NCBI RefSeq assembly: GCF_016862215.1
Contig: NZ_BOMN01000061.1
Span: forward strand, 1 to 57,940
Direction: 5' to 3'
Origin: Winogradskya humida
GTDB taxonomy: Bacteria > Actinomycetota > Actinomycetes > Mycobacteriales > Micromonosporaceae
DNA: 57,940 nt
The position numbers and the translations under genes are program-made. The notes beneath the pieces were generated by a model, which ran no database searches, had not been told where the DNA came from, and saw nothing but the letters and a program-made list of their open reading frames with translations. This document shows, piece by piece, positions 17,623 to 25,091 of this stretch. How positions within the stretch are numbered: position 1 is the stretch's first letter; each line of letters opens with the position of its first letter.

Positions 17623-17674
17623 ATTAGGTTGTGCGCAATTTAGTTGTGCACAACTAAATTGCGCACAACCTAAT
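17623..17674. repeat. 52-bp perfect palindrome
   Basis: The 26 nt 17623-17648 are the exact reverse complement of 17649-17674, with no spacer. Each arm contains AGGTTGTGCGCAATT and the centre is AGTTGTGCACAACT. The stop codon of the PL4 gene lies 8 nt beyond. The words resemble MarR/OhrR-type operators known in actinobacteria, and the 31-bp palindrome at 23102 shares the outer arms. There is no loop or U tract, so a classical terminator is unlikely. Confidence 0.9.
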
Positions 17675-17682
17675 CCGGGCTC

Positions 17683-19281
17683 TCACGCCGGGTCGAGGGA
17701 CAGGGCGTCGAAGACGAAGTTCGGGCTGAGGAAGCTCTCGCCGCTGCTGCCGCTCAGGACCGAGATCGACATCGTGTTGCTGCCGGTCTTCAGGGCGCTC
17801 GCCGGGATGGTGAACGTGTAGGTCGCGTTCACGCCGCGCCAGGTTCCTCGGGTGACGCCCCGGGAGTTGAGGTTGACCGGGGCCGGGGAGGCCGAGGACG
17901 GCGAGGTGAAGCTGCCGATCGAGACCGCGGGACGGCCGCCGGCGAAACCTCCGGTGGTGGCGATGCGCAGGCGTACGCCCGAGGACGGCACCGAGGCCAG
18001 GCTGAATTTCAGGGCCAGCGGGGAGTTCACCGACTTGAACTCCGCCATCGGCCAGGTCGACGCGGAGGCCACGTCGACGGTGCCCGGCGTCCAGGAGGAC
18101 ATCCGTACGTCCGACGGGTGCATGGTCTCGATCTTGTCGGCGTTGCGGAAACCTGACGGCGTACCGTCGAATGCTCCGACCTGGAACAGCGTGCCCGCCG
18201 CCGGCAGGTCGCCGGAGAGCGCGAGTGTCGCCGTTCCCCCGGCCGTCACCGTCACCGGCTTGGTGGCGCCGACCGCGAGTTCGCCCGCGTAGAGCGTGGC
18301 CGTGTAGGTGCCGGGCCGGACGTGACCGATCACGAAGGCGCCGCTCTTGACCGTGCCCCAGTATTGGCCGTTGGTGCCCGCGAGGGCGACCGTGCCGTCG
18401 AGGGTGCCGCGCCAGGACCCGGTTGCCGTGCCGCTGACGTTGCCGCGCTGGGCATTGGAGAGCAGACCCGGGATGTACGCCGACAGGAAGTCGAGGCTGT
18501 GCAGCTCCGGCTTGGCGCCGTCGGTGAGGGCCATCGCGTACGGTCCGTGCAGGCCGAGGCGCAGGGCCTCGGGCTGCTGGTGGCCGCTGAACATGTAGTG
18601 CGTGATGTTCACGGCCGTGCCGGTGTCGTTGACCTCGATGTCGCGGAAGAACGGCCCGCCCGAGCTCATCTCGTGCGTGCCGCCGATGATGAACACGCCG
18701 TGCCCGTTGCCGCTCGCGCCGAACGGCTGCTGCACGATGGTCCGCTGCGAGCTGTAGAACTTCGACGCGGTCTGGCCGTTGTCGAACGAGAAGACGTCCT
18801 CGCCCTCGACCTTCGCCGTCGTGCCCGCGGTCCGCGCCGCGGCCGGCGACGAGGTGAGCAGCGACGGCTTGAGGCGCGTGATGAAGCGGGCCTCGCCGGG
18901 GTTGAGCGCCTTGGCGATGTTGGTCGCCATGTAGACCGTGTTGTCGCTCTTGCGGGCGAAGTAGTACTGGGTCACGCCGTTGCTGGTGTTCGCGACGGTC
19001 ACCAGGATCGCGCCGTTGCTGAACGTCTTGCTCGAGACGGAGGCCGACGAGAAGCCCGACTCGAACTGACCGGCGGCCTGTCCGGAGGCCGCCAGCTCGA
19101 CGCCGTTGTGCTTGAGCGACGTCATGTTGCCGTTGGTGGCGTTGACGATGAAGCTCATCCCGGAACCGCTGTCGAAGCTGACGTTCTCGGCGGCCGAGGC
19201 GAATTCCTGCCGGCCGATGAGACCGGCACCGGCGACGACGGCCACCGCGGTGAGGGCTACGACCAGTGTTTTTCTGGACAT
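17683..19281 (-). CDS. Secreted rhamnogalacturonan lyase (polysaccharide lyase family 4)
   Basis: Secreted protein of 532 residues with a signal peptide (MSRKTLVVALTAVAVVAGAG, cleavage near 30). The N-terminal beta-sandwich lyase domain covers about 32-285. A short fibronectin-like middle domain follows (about 290-360). The C-terminal domain carries the family-typical FQVGAFDGTPSGFRNADK and METMHPSDVRMSSW-like stretches. This three-domain layout and these motifs are those of PL4 rhamnogalacturonan endolyases, which cut the RG-I pectin backbone by beta-elimination. AGGGAGGG sits 5 nt before the ATG and overlaps the upstream gene's stop, so it is translationally coupled to the PL3 pectate lyase (11-nt gap). 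Confidence 0.9.
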   Translation of the reverse strand: MSRKTLVVALTAVAVVAGAGLIGRQEFASAAENVSFDSGSGMSFIVNATNGNMTSLKHNGVELAASGQAAGQFESGFSSASVSSKTFSNGAILVTVANTSNGVTQYYFARKSDNTVYMATNIAKALNPGEARFITRLKPSLLTSSPAAARTAGTTAKVEGEDVFSFDNGQTASKFYSSQRTIVQQPFGASGNGHGVFIIGGTHEMSSGGPFFRDIEVNDTGTAVNITHYMFSGHQQPEALRLGLHGPYAMALTDGAKPELHSLDFLSAYIPGLLSNAQRGNVSGTATGSWRGTLDGTVALAGTNGQYWGTVKSGAFVIGHVRPGTYTATLYAGELAVGATKPVTVTAGGTATLALSGDLPAAGTLFQVGAFDGTPSGFRNADKIETMHPSDVRMSSWTPGTVDVASASTWPMAEFKSVNSPLALKFSLASVPSSGVRLRIATTGGFAGGRPAVSIGSFTSPSSASPAPVNLNSRGVTRGTWRGVNATYTFTIPASALKTGSNTMSISVLSGSSGESFLSPNFVFDALSLDPA

Positions 19282-19292
19282 CGTTTCCCTCC

Positions 19293-20693
19293 CTACTTCA
19301 GGGTGATGTTGGTGGCGGTACAGGTCGCGTTCGGCTTGGTGTCGACCTCGGTCGGCTCGCCGCTGGTCACACCCTTGAAGCTCGCGCAGATGATGGTCTT
19401 GCTGGAGCTGCCGATCACGGTGACGTTGTCGATCGCGGCGGTGTCGCCCAGGTTCGGGTTGATGCCGACCAGGACCTTCAGCGGGGCGGTGACCGTCACG
19501 TTGGAGACCTTGACCTTGCGGGCGAACTGCTTCGAGCAGTTACCGCAGGAGCGGTAGAGCTTGCCGATGTCCGAGGCCTGGAAGTTCTGGATGATCATCG
19601 TGCCGGGACCGTTGTGCTGGAACACCTTGTCCGCGGCCTTCATCGCGCCGCCGCCGGTGATCGTCATGGTCTGGCTCGCCGAGGTGCCCTTGAACGTCGC
19701 GGCGTCCTCGCCCACGTCCTGCCACCACACGTTCTTCAGGGTGCAGGTGCCGAGGCAGTGCACGCCGTCCGCGGCGGGGGTGCCGATGATGACGTTCGAC
19801 AGGGTCGCGCCGTCGGCGAGGTCGAAGAGCGCGTCCTGGCCCTCCTCCTGGCCGCTGCCGCCGAGGTCACCGGCGCCGATGAAGCGGGTGTTGGCGCCGT
19901 CGAACGTACCGGTGACCTTCTTCGTGGCGCTGAGCGTCTCGGTCTTGGTCGGTGTCGGCCAGCTCGTGGCAACAGGAGTCGCGGTGGCGGTCGCAGTCTT
20001 GGGGGGGGAAGCAGTGGGGGAAGCGGTGGCGGTGGCGGTGGCGGTCGCGGTCGCGGTGGGCGTCGAGGTGGCGAGGGCGGTGACCGCTACGTCGTCGAAG
20101 GCGGCCGACGCACCGGTGGTGACCAGGCCGACGCGACCCTTGGTGAGCTTCGCGCTGACATCGCCGACGAGGACGCTGTCGACGTACCCGCGGACCTTGG
20201 CGCCCGTCACGTCGAGACGCAGGGTGTGCCATCCGGTGGCGGCGGCCGGCAGCGCCAGCGTGCTGAGCACGGTGACCGCATCGGTGCCCTTGACCTCTTC
20301 GAGGCGGGCGGCGCCGGGGGCGAGCACGAGCCTCTCGAACTGGCTCGACCCGTTGACCCGCGCCGCGATACCCACGGAGCCGGTGCCGGTCAGCGACGAC
20401 GCCTTGACCTTGGCCGTCAGCGTGTAGTCGGTCCATTCCTTGTCACCGGCGAACTGACGGGCGAGCGCGCTGCCGGCGTCCGCCTGGCGCAGCACCTTGC
20501 TGCCGTCGGTCGCCACGGACCAGGTGCCACCGGACTTGGTCCAGTTGCTGAGGCTGCCGCTCTCGAAGTTGTCGCTGAACGACGTGCTGTCGGCGAACGC
20601 GTTGGCGGTGAGACCACCGGCCGCGACGACGGCAACGGCGAAGCCGCCGATCAGGGCAGCGCGCCGCCGGCGTCCAGGCTTTGCGTTTGTCAT
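19293..20693 (-). CDS. Secreted pectate lyase (PL3) with N-terminal LamG-like binding module
   Basis: Secreted protein of 466 residues. It has a twin-Arg-like or Sec signal (KPGRRRRAALIGGFAV...). A concanavalin/LamG-like beta-sandwich follows (about 35-210, starting FSDNFESGSLSNWTKSGG). A Thr/Ala/Pro-rich linker covers about 212-255. The C-terminal PL3 beta-helix (about 265-466) contains NVIIGTPAADGVHCLGTC, NVWWQDVGEDAATFKG and KVFQHNGPG. PL3 enzymes are Ca2+-dependent pectate lyases, and the first domain probably binds pectin. The frame stays open upstream, but the ATG at 20693 with GGAGAG before it begins the signal peptide. It is first in the operon with the PL4 gene. Confidence 0.9.
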   Translation of the reverse strand: MTNAKPGRRRRAALIGGFAVAVVAAGGLTANAFADSTSFSDNFESGSLSNWTKSGGTWSVATDGSKVLRQADAGSALARQFAGDKEWTDYTLTAKVKASSLTGTGSVGIAARVNGSSQFERLVLAPGAARLEEVKGTDAVTVLSTLALPAAATGWHTLRLDVTGAKVRGYVDSVLVGDVSAKLTKGRVGLVTTGASAAFDDVAVTALATSTPTATATATATATASPTASPPKTATATATPVATSWPTPTKTETLSATKKVTGTFDGANTRFIGAGDLGGSGQEEGQDALFDLADGATLSNVIIGTPAADGVHCLGTCTLKNVWWQDVGEDAATFKGTSASQTMTITGGGAMKAADKVFQHNGPGTMIIQNFQASDIGKLYRSCGNCSKQFARKVKVSNVTVTAPLKVLVGINPNLGDTAAIDNVTVIGSSSKTIICASFKGVTSGEPTEVDTKPNATCTATNITLK

Positions 20694-20758
20694 CCGTCTG
20701 CTCTCCAAAGGATCATCGTGGGACGTGATCCTGGTGCTCCGGCGGACGCGAAAGGTTG

Positions 20759-20792
20759 CCCGGCACACCAGCAAAAATCGCTGTGTGCCGGG
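20759..20792 (-). terminator. Stem-loop after the RBBP9-like hydrolase gene
   Basis: CCCGGCACAC pairs with GTGTGCCGGG. A bulged C and a further AGC/GCT pair close an A-rich loop. It starts 4 nt after the hydrolase stop on the minus strand and precedes the pectinase promoter region. The U tract is weak. Confidence 0.55.
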
Positions 20793-20796
20793 ACGA

Positions 20797-21399
20797 CTAC
20801 TTCTTGTTCGTGACCAGGCGTACGCCCGGGTTGTCGCACCATTCGACCATCGACGGCCAGCGCCCGTACCCCGCGGCAAGGTCCAGGTGCCCGCCGCCGG
20901 GGATGTGATCGGTGGAGAACACCCCCGGGTAGACCACGTCGGCCGAGGGCCGGCAGACCGGATCGTCGGTGGTGCAGACCAGCCGGGGCTGCGCCACCGA
21001 GGTCGCGGTGACATCGTGGTGCGCACCCGGCGGCGGAACGAACTCGGCGAAGATCGGTTCACCGGCCAGGTACTCGGGGCTCGGCGGCGCGACGAACAGC
21101 AGCCGCGCGACCGGGAGGTGCACGCTGCCCCGGCGACTGAGGTGCAGCCAGGCCGCGCAGGACAGGCTGTGCGCGATGACGACGAGCTCGGAGCCCGCCG
21201 CACCGGCCAGCTCGTTCTCGATCGCGGTCAGCCAGTCCTTCAACACCGGCGCGTCCGACTCCGGCAACTGCGGGTATCGAACGGGGTGACCGCGACGGGT
21301 CAGCTCCTGGGCGAGCAGATACTGCCAGTGCTTGATCGGCCGCTGGTTCTGCCCGCCGTGCAAGATCAGGAACTCGGTTCTCTTCGCATCAGCGCTCAC
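20797..21399 (-). CDS. RBBP9/YdeN family serine hydrolase
   Basis: Alpha/beta hydrolase of 200 residues, the size of the small RBBP9/YdeN group. The oxyanion-side motif LHGGQNQ is at 13-19, the nucleophile Ser78 in IAHSLS, the acid in TTDDPVC (145-146) and the catalytic His171 in GGGHLD. There is no signal peptide, so it is cytoplasmic. The substrate of the family is poorly known. The start is a GTG. It is followed by a stem-loop and then the pectinase operon on the same strand, and is probably an independent unit. Confidence 0.88.
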   Translation of the reverse strand: MSADAKRTEFLILHGGQNQRPIKHWQYLLAQELTRRGHPVRYPQLPESDAPVLKDWLTAIENELAGAAGSELVVIAHSLSCAAWLHLSRRGSVHLPVARLLFVAPPSPEYLAGEPIFAEFVPPPGAHHDVTATSVAQPRLVCTTDDPVCRPSADVVYPGVFSTDHIPGGGHLDLAAGYGRWPSMVEWCDNPGVRLVTNKK

Positions 21400-21488
21400 C
21401 GCGGTATCAACCGCATAACCGCGACCCGGTTACTGCCCGCGCGACCCGAGAGAGTTATCAACCTTGTCCGATACCTGCCACATGCACC

Positions 21489-21836
21489 TCAGAGCAGCTT
21501 CGCGATCTCCTGAAGCTTCGCGATGTGGGCGCTCAACGCGGAGCGCCCCGCCGCCGACAGGTTGAGCCACGTCCGGGGCCGCTTTCCGACATAGCCCTTA
21601 CGCACCTCGACATAACCGGCGTCGCTGAGCCCGGAGATCCGCTTCGAGAGCGCCGAGTCGGAGAGCTCGACCGCATCACGCACGAATCCGAACTCGGCCC
21701 ATGTCGCCCCGGCCAGCACCGACACGATCCCGAGCCGGACGGGATCGGCGAACAACGGATCAAGCCGCGCCCCGGTCCCGGCCGCCGGCTGCAGGCCGGG
21801 ATCCGTGGGCGCCACTGCGGGCGGGTCGTCGGTCAC
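21489..21836 (-). CDS. Winged-helix transcriptional regulator (HTH_34/MarR-like)
   Basis: Small DNA-binding protein of 115 residues. After a Pro-rich tail the domain runs from LDPLFADPVRLGIVSVL to the recognition helix LSDSALSKRISGL and the wing VRKGYVGKRPRTWLNLSAAG. This is the pattern of the HTH_34 family (PF13601), usually a dimeric repressor. The frame continues far upstream, but the GTG at 21836 overlaps the stop of the membrane protein gene as GTGA. The pair forms a two-gene operon, and the repeated GAAAGTACTTTC boxes in front of that operon are its likely binding sites (autoregulation). Confidence 0.85.
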   Translation of the reverse strand: MTDDPPAVAPTDPGLQPAAGTGARLDPLFADPVRLGIVSVLAGATWAEFGFVRDAVELSDSALSKRISGLSDAGYVEVRKGYVGKRPRTWLNLSAAGRSALSAHIAKLQEIAKLL

Positions 21837-22288
21837 AGCCGGGCGGTCCGGTCGAGCACGTGCCCCTGCCACCAGGGACCGGCGATCGCCAGCACCAGCC
21901 CGCCGGCGATGCCGAACCAGGCGGCCAGATGCGGCACCCCGACGTGCATCAGCACAACCTGCAGGGCCACCAGCACGATCACGCCGACCACCACAGCGAT
22001 GATCCGCACGCGCCGGCTGAGCACCGGGCGCGGGCTCACCTGCCGCCCGAGCAGCGCGGATCCCCACCGGGAGCTCCAGAGAACGGCCGCGAGGACCAGG
22101 ACCCAGGTCACCGTGCTGCCCCAACTCCGGCCGAAGGCAGGGACAAAGCCCAGCAGCGCACCGTACGCGGCCAGAAACGCTCCCCCGCCGATCCACCACC
22201 ACCGGGACGTGACCGCCGCAGCCGCGGACCGGCGCTGACGGTTCTCGATCTCGTTCAGGGTGCGGCGGGCCTCTTCGGGTGTCGCCAT
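21833..22288 (-). CDS. Small integral membrane protein, partner of HTH_34 regulator
   Basis: Protein of 151 residues with an N-terminal charged helix (ATPEEARRTLNEIENRQRR) and about four membrane helices: about 30-50 (WWWIGGGAFLAAYGALLG), 55-72, 93-113 and 118-138. No catalytic motif was seen and the family has no name I recognise. It is often found next to a small winged-helix regulator in actinobacteria. It is first in the operon, and three operator-like palindromes lie directly upstream of its ATG, so it is the likely target of repression by the gene behind it. Confidence 0.75.
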   Translation of the reverse strand: MATPEEARRTLNEIENRQRRSAAAAVTSRWWWIGGGAFLAAYGALLGFVPAFGRSWGSTVTWVLVLAAVLWSSRWGSALLGRQVSPRPVLSRRVRIIAVVVGVIVLVALQVVLMHVGVPHLAAWFGIAGGLVLAIAGPWWQGHVLDRTARL

Positions 22289-22312
22289 GGTTCTCCAACT
22301 CCCGGTGCGTCA

Positions 22313-22372
22313 GGAAAGTACTTTCGCACTTGGAAAGTATCAGTTCACTTTCCATAACGGCAAGTACTTTCC
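22313..22372. promoter_or_regulatory. Cluster of three GGAAAGT/ACTTTCC operator boxes
   Basis: Box 1 contains the perfect 12-bp palindrome GAAAGTACTTTC (22314-22325). Box 2 is the spaced pair GGAAAGT (22332-22338) and ACTTTCC (22347-22353). Box 3 is AAGTACTTTCC (22362-22372). All lie within 85 nt of the start of the membrane protein/HTH_34 operon. This is the best candidate for that regulator's binding region. Confidence 0.65.
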
Positions 22373-22440
22373 TTGGACGCGACGCGGACTGGTCGCCCAA
22401 CCCGGCGGAGCGGATCGATTGCCGAAATCGCGGAGAACCG

Positions 22441-22998
22441 TCAGCGGCGCGCGTACTCGACGACAGCCATGCAGCCCCGGTAGAGCGAGCCCGCCACCAG
22501 CGCCGGGTCCCCCAGATAGCCGGCAACCATCGCACCGTCGCGGACCATCACCATCCCCTCCGCCACCGAGCCGCTGTCCGGCAGGCCGAGCGGAGCCAGC
22601 ATCTCCTCGAAGGTCTTCCTGTACCAGGCGCGGTGTGCGGCGACGACCTTGCGCACGGGATGCTCGGGGTCGGCGAACTCCGCGGCGGCGTTGATGAACG
22701 GGCAGCCGCGGAAGCCGGGGCTGCAACTGGCGGCGCCGATCCCCTCGGAAAGCACCTTCAGTGCCTTGTCGAGGTCGCCGCCACCCAGAGCCAAGGCCTG
22801 CAGCACGCCCTCGCGCTCCTGCTCGGCCCGCCGCTCGAGGTAGGCCACGATCAGGTCGTCCTTACTGCGGAAGTGCCGATAGAAGGTCACCTTCGTGGTG
22901 CCGACCTGCTCGATGACCTTGTCGGCGCTCACCGCCCGCAGCCCCTGCGCATAGAACAGCTCGGCAGCCGCCTCCAGGAGGCGTTCACGCATCGGCAC
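22441..22998 (-). CDS. TetR/AcrR family transcriptional regulator
   Basis: Regulator of about 185 residues. The N-terminal helix-turn-helix is RLLEAAAELFYAQGLRAVSADKVIEQVGTTKVTFYRHFRSKDDLI. The C-terminal ligand domain carries GFRGCPFINAAAEFADPEHP, typical of the group that represses nearby oxidoreductase or hydrolase genes. Several starts are possible (GTG at 23013, 23004 and 22998, ATG at 22992). GTG 22998 lies 6 nt after GGAGG and is preferred. It is divergent from a secreted alpha/beta hydrolase gene. A 24-bp TetR-like operator sits between them, so it should control itself and that gene. Confidence 0.9.
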   Translation of the reverse strand: MPMRERLLEAAAELFYAQGLRAVSADKVIEQVGTTKVTFYRHFRSKDDLIVAYLERRAEQEREGVLQALALGGGDLDKALKVLSEGIGAASCSPGFRGCPFINAAAEFADPEHPVRKVVAAHRAWYRKTFEEMLAPLGLPDSGSVAEGMVMVRDGAMVAGYLGDPALVAGSLYRGCMAVVEYARR

Positions 22999-23072
22999 CT
23001 TCACCCTCCCCACGATACGGACGTCACACCCCCTTGCTTTTCCCCAACCGGCAAGGCAGTCTCCTCAACGCA

Positions 23073-23096
23073 GGTAGAGTTACTAGTTAGTCTACC
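23073..23096. promoter_or_regulatory. TetR-type operator between divergent genes
   Basis: The 24-nt segment begins GGTAGA, ends TCTACC and is centred on ACTAGT; 20 of 24 positions are symmetric. It lies between the TetR gene and the divergent hydrolase and resembles the TAG-ACTAGT-CTA class of TetR operators. Confidence 0.6.
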
Positions 23097-23101
23097 TAAG
23101 A

Positions 23102-23132
23102 AGGTTGTGCACAATTAAATTGTGCACAACCT
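23102..23132. promoter_or_regulatory. 31-bp palindrome (MarR/OhrR-like box)
   Basis: Two perfect 15-nt arms, AGGTTGTGCACAATT and its complement, flank a single A. It begins 6 nt after the TetR-like operator and ends 41 nt before the hydrolase ATG. It shares its outer arms with the 52-bp palindrome at 17623. Confidence 0.8.
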
Positions 23133-23173
23133 AAACCGGTCGATGAGCAGTCAGACCCACGAAGGGAACCACC

Positions 23174-23980
23174 ATGGCCATCTCCCTGACCCGCCGCACC
23201 GCGATCGCCGGCGCCGCAGTAGCCGCCCTCGCCACCACAGCTGTAACCGTGGCAATGCCCGCCGAAGCAGGCAGTCACCACGCCCCGAAGCCGACGATCG
23301 TGCTGGTCCATGGCGCGTTCGCCGACTCGTCAAGCTGGAACGGCGTGATCGAACGGCTCCGCAGGGACGGCTATCCGGTGCGCGCCGTCGCCAATCCGCT
23401 GCGAGGCGTGGCCAACGACGCGACCTACGTGAAGAACACCCTCGCCACGATCAGCGGGCCGGTGGTGCTGGTCGGGCACTCGTACGGCGGCGCGGTCATC
23501 ACGAACGCGGCGGCCGGTGAGCCTGACGTGAAGTCGCTGGTCTACATCGCGGCGTTCGCGCCGGCAACGGGGGAAAGCCTGGCCGGACTGGGTGAGCGGC
23601 CGGTTGACCACCCGATCGACCCGCTGCCGCTGCTCACCGTCCCGACCCCGGAGACCCAGGGGGCTGATCTGTACGTCGACCCGGCGCAGTTCCGGGCCGC
23701 GTTCGCCGCTGACGTCGACAGGAACGAGGCGGCCGACATGGCCGTCGCGCAGCGTCCGATCGCCGCCGCGGCGTTCGGCGAGCCCAGTGCCGCGGAGGCG
23801 TGGAAGAGCATCCCGTCCTGGACCCTGATCACCAAGCAGGACAAGGCGATCAACCCCGAGCTGCAGCGTTTCATGGCCACCCGCGCCAAGGCTCACACGA
23901 CCGAGGTCAACGCCTCGCACGCGGTGATGGTCAGCCACCCCGACGCCGTGACCAGGGTTATCGAGCAGGCTGCCAGGTAG
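23174..23980 (+). CDS. Secreted alpha/beta hydrolase
   Basis: Alpha/beta hydrolase of 268 residues with a signal peptide that has twin-arginine features (SLTRRTAIAGAAVAALA, cleavage AEA/GS near 31-33). The oxyanion motif HGAFADSS is at 46-53, the nucleophile Ser103 in GHSYGG, and a C-terminal histidine in NASHAVMVSHPD. It resembles the EstA/salicylate-esterase-like group. AAGGGAACC precedes the ATG. Two different palindromes lie in its promoter region, so at least two regulators may act on it. It converges on the S66 gene with a 1-nt gap. The substrate is unknown. Confidence 0.88.
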   Translation: MAISLTRRTAIAGAAVAALATTAVTVAMPAEAGSHHAPKPTIVLVHGAFADSSSWNGVIERLRRDGYPVRAVANPLRGVANDATYVKNTLATISGPVVLVGHSYGGAVITNAAAGEPDVKSLVYIAAFAPATGESLAGLGERPVDHPIDPLPLLTVPTPETQGADLYVDPAQFRAAFAADVDRNEAADMAVAQRPIAAAAFGEPSAAEAWKSIPSWTLITKQDKAINPELQRFMATRAKAHTTEVNASHAVMVSHPDAVTRVIEQAAR

Positions 23981-23981
23981 G

Positions 23982-25010
23982 TCAGCGCACGCCGGCCTGG
24001 ACCGTGAGGGTCGCTGCCGCGACGTCGATCGTCGCGGTGGTGCCCAGCGGCACGGTGAGCTGGCCGTTGCCGTGACCGATCCGGAGACCACCGAGCACGG
24101 GTACGCCGAGAGCGCCCACCCGGTCGAGCACGGCCTGCGCCGCCGTCCATTGGCCGGCGGTGACGGGTGCGTTGGTGAACTGGCCGATGGCGATGCCGGC
24201 GATGTGCCGGAGTGCGCCGGCGCGCAGCAGGTGGGTCAGCATGCGGTCGTAGCTGTACGGCGATTCGTCGGTGTCCTCGAACAGCAGGATCGCGCCGCGC
24301 AGGTCGGGCAGGTCGGGGGTGCCGATGCTGGTCTGCAGCATGGTCAGGTTGCCACCGAGCAGGGTGCCGGTCGCCGTGCCCGCGACCGTCACCAGGGAGC
24401 TTGGCTCGGCCGGGTCGGGGGTCAGGACGATCGGGTCGGTGGTCATGATCGCGGAGCGCAGGGACTCGATCTCGACCGGGCCGGTACGGGAGTCGGTCCA
24501 GTTGATCATCGGGCCGTAAAAGCTGACCTGGTGAGCGGCCTGCCAGAGGCGTCCACTCAGGACGGTGAGGTCGCTGAAGCCGACGAAGACGCGCGGGTTG
24601 CGGCGCACGGCGCGCAGGTCGAAGCCGTCGATGATGCGCTGCGTGCCGTAACCGCCGCGGGCCGCGAAGACACCCTTGATGCCCGGGTCGGTGAACGCGG
24701 CGTTGAGGTCGGCGAGCCGGGCCTCGTCGGTGCCGGCCAGGTAGCCGTACTTGTCGTAGAGGTGGGCGCCGGTTTCGACGACGAGCCCGAAGCTCTGCAG
24801 GATCTGGATGCCGCGGGCGAGCCGGGTGTCGGGAATGCCGGCGGTCGCGACGACGCGAACCCGGTCTCCCGCGACCAGCCGCGGAGCCTTCACGCCGGCG
24901 CGGGAAAGGCCGGGTTGGGGCGGTGCCGCCTGGGCGGAACTCCCGGCCGCCAGGATCGATCCGGATCCGAGCGCTGCGGCGCCGAGGAGCGAGCGGCGGG
25001 AGATCGTCAT
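23982..25010 (-). CDS. Secreted S66 family LD-carboxypeptidase-like protein
   Basis: Protein of 342 residues with a twin-arginine-type signal (MTISRRSLLGAAALGSG, cleavage AQAAP near 28). The peptidase S66 signature is present: the serine nucleophile in VFVGFSDLT (Ser146), the glutamate in LLFEDTDES and the histidine in GLRIGHGNGQ. S66 enzymes include muramoyl-tetrapeptide LD-carboxypeptidases, which trim cell-wall peptides, and MccF. Export by Tat fits a wall-recycling role. The start is the ATG at 25010 that begins the signal. The downstream hairpin of the GH92 gene lies in front of it, so it is probably transcribed on its own. Confidence 0.9.
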   Translation of the reverse strand: MTISRRSLLGAAALGSGSILAAGSSAQAAPPQPGLSRAGVKAPRLVAGDRVRVVATAGIPDTRLARGIQILQSFGLVVETGAHLYDKYGYLAGTDEARLADLNAAFTDPGIKGVFAARGGYGTQRIIDGFDLRAVRRNPRVFVGFSDLTVLSGRLWQAAHQVSFYGPMINWTDSRTGPVEIESLRSAIMTTDPIVLTPDPAEPSSLVTVAGTATGTLLGGNLTMLQTSIGTPDLPDLRGAILLFEDTDESPYSYDRMLTHLLRAGALRHIAGIAIGQFTNAPVTAGQWTAAQAVLDRVGALGVPVLGGLRIGHGNGQLTVPLGTTATIDVAAATLTVQAGVR

Positions 25011-25029
25011 AGAGGCAGATTTCCGGTAC

Positions 25030-25083
25030 GCGGCCCGTCCGTCAAGTGCAGCGACCAAAGTCGACGGTGGACGGACGGGCCGC
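25030..25083 (-). terminator. Long stem-loop after the GH92 gene
   Basis: GCGGCCCGTCCGTC (25030-25043) pairs perfectly with GACGGACGGGCCGC (25070-25083); the 26-nt loop contains a small GTCGAC core. It begins 8 nt after the GH92 stop. There is no U tract, as is usual for actinobacterial terminators. Confidence 0.6.
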
Positions 25084-25091
25084 GAGCGGTG

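Larger units (their letters stand above)
16739..17682. other. 944-nt region without a recognisable gene
   Basis: Open frames exist on both strands, but their translations (long Arg/Pro/Gly-rich runs) look like shadows of high GC. The first half (about 16800-17100) is less GC-rich than its surroundings. The stretch holds a short GC-rich tandem repeat and ends in a 52-bp perfect palindrome next to the pectinase operon. It may be a relic of a lost gene or hold an RNA; I see no tRNA or classical riboswitch. Confidence 0.5.

Noticed and set aside
17683..20693. Pectinase genes as horizontally acquired from fungi because PL4 resembles fungal enzymes
   Set aside because: GC content, signal peptides and coupling look native; PL4 is common in actinobacteria.
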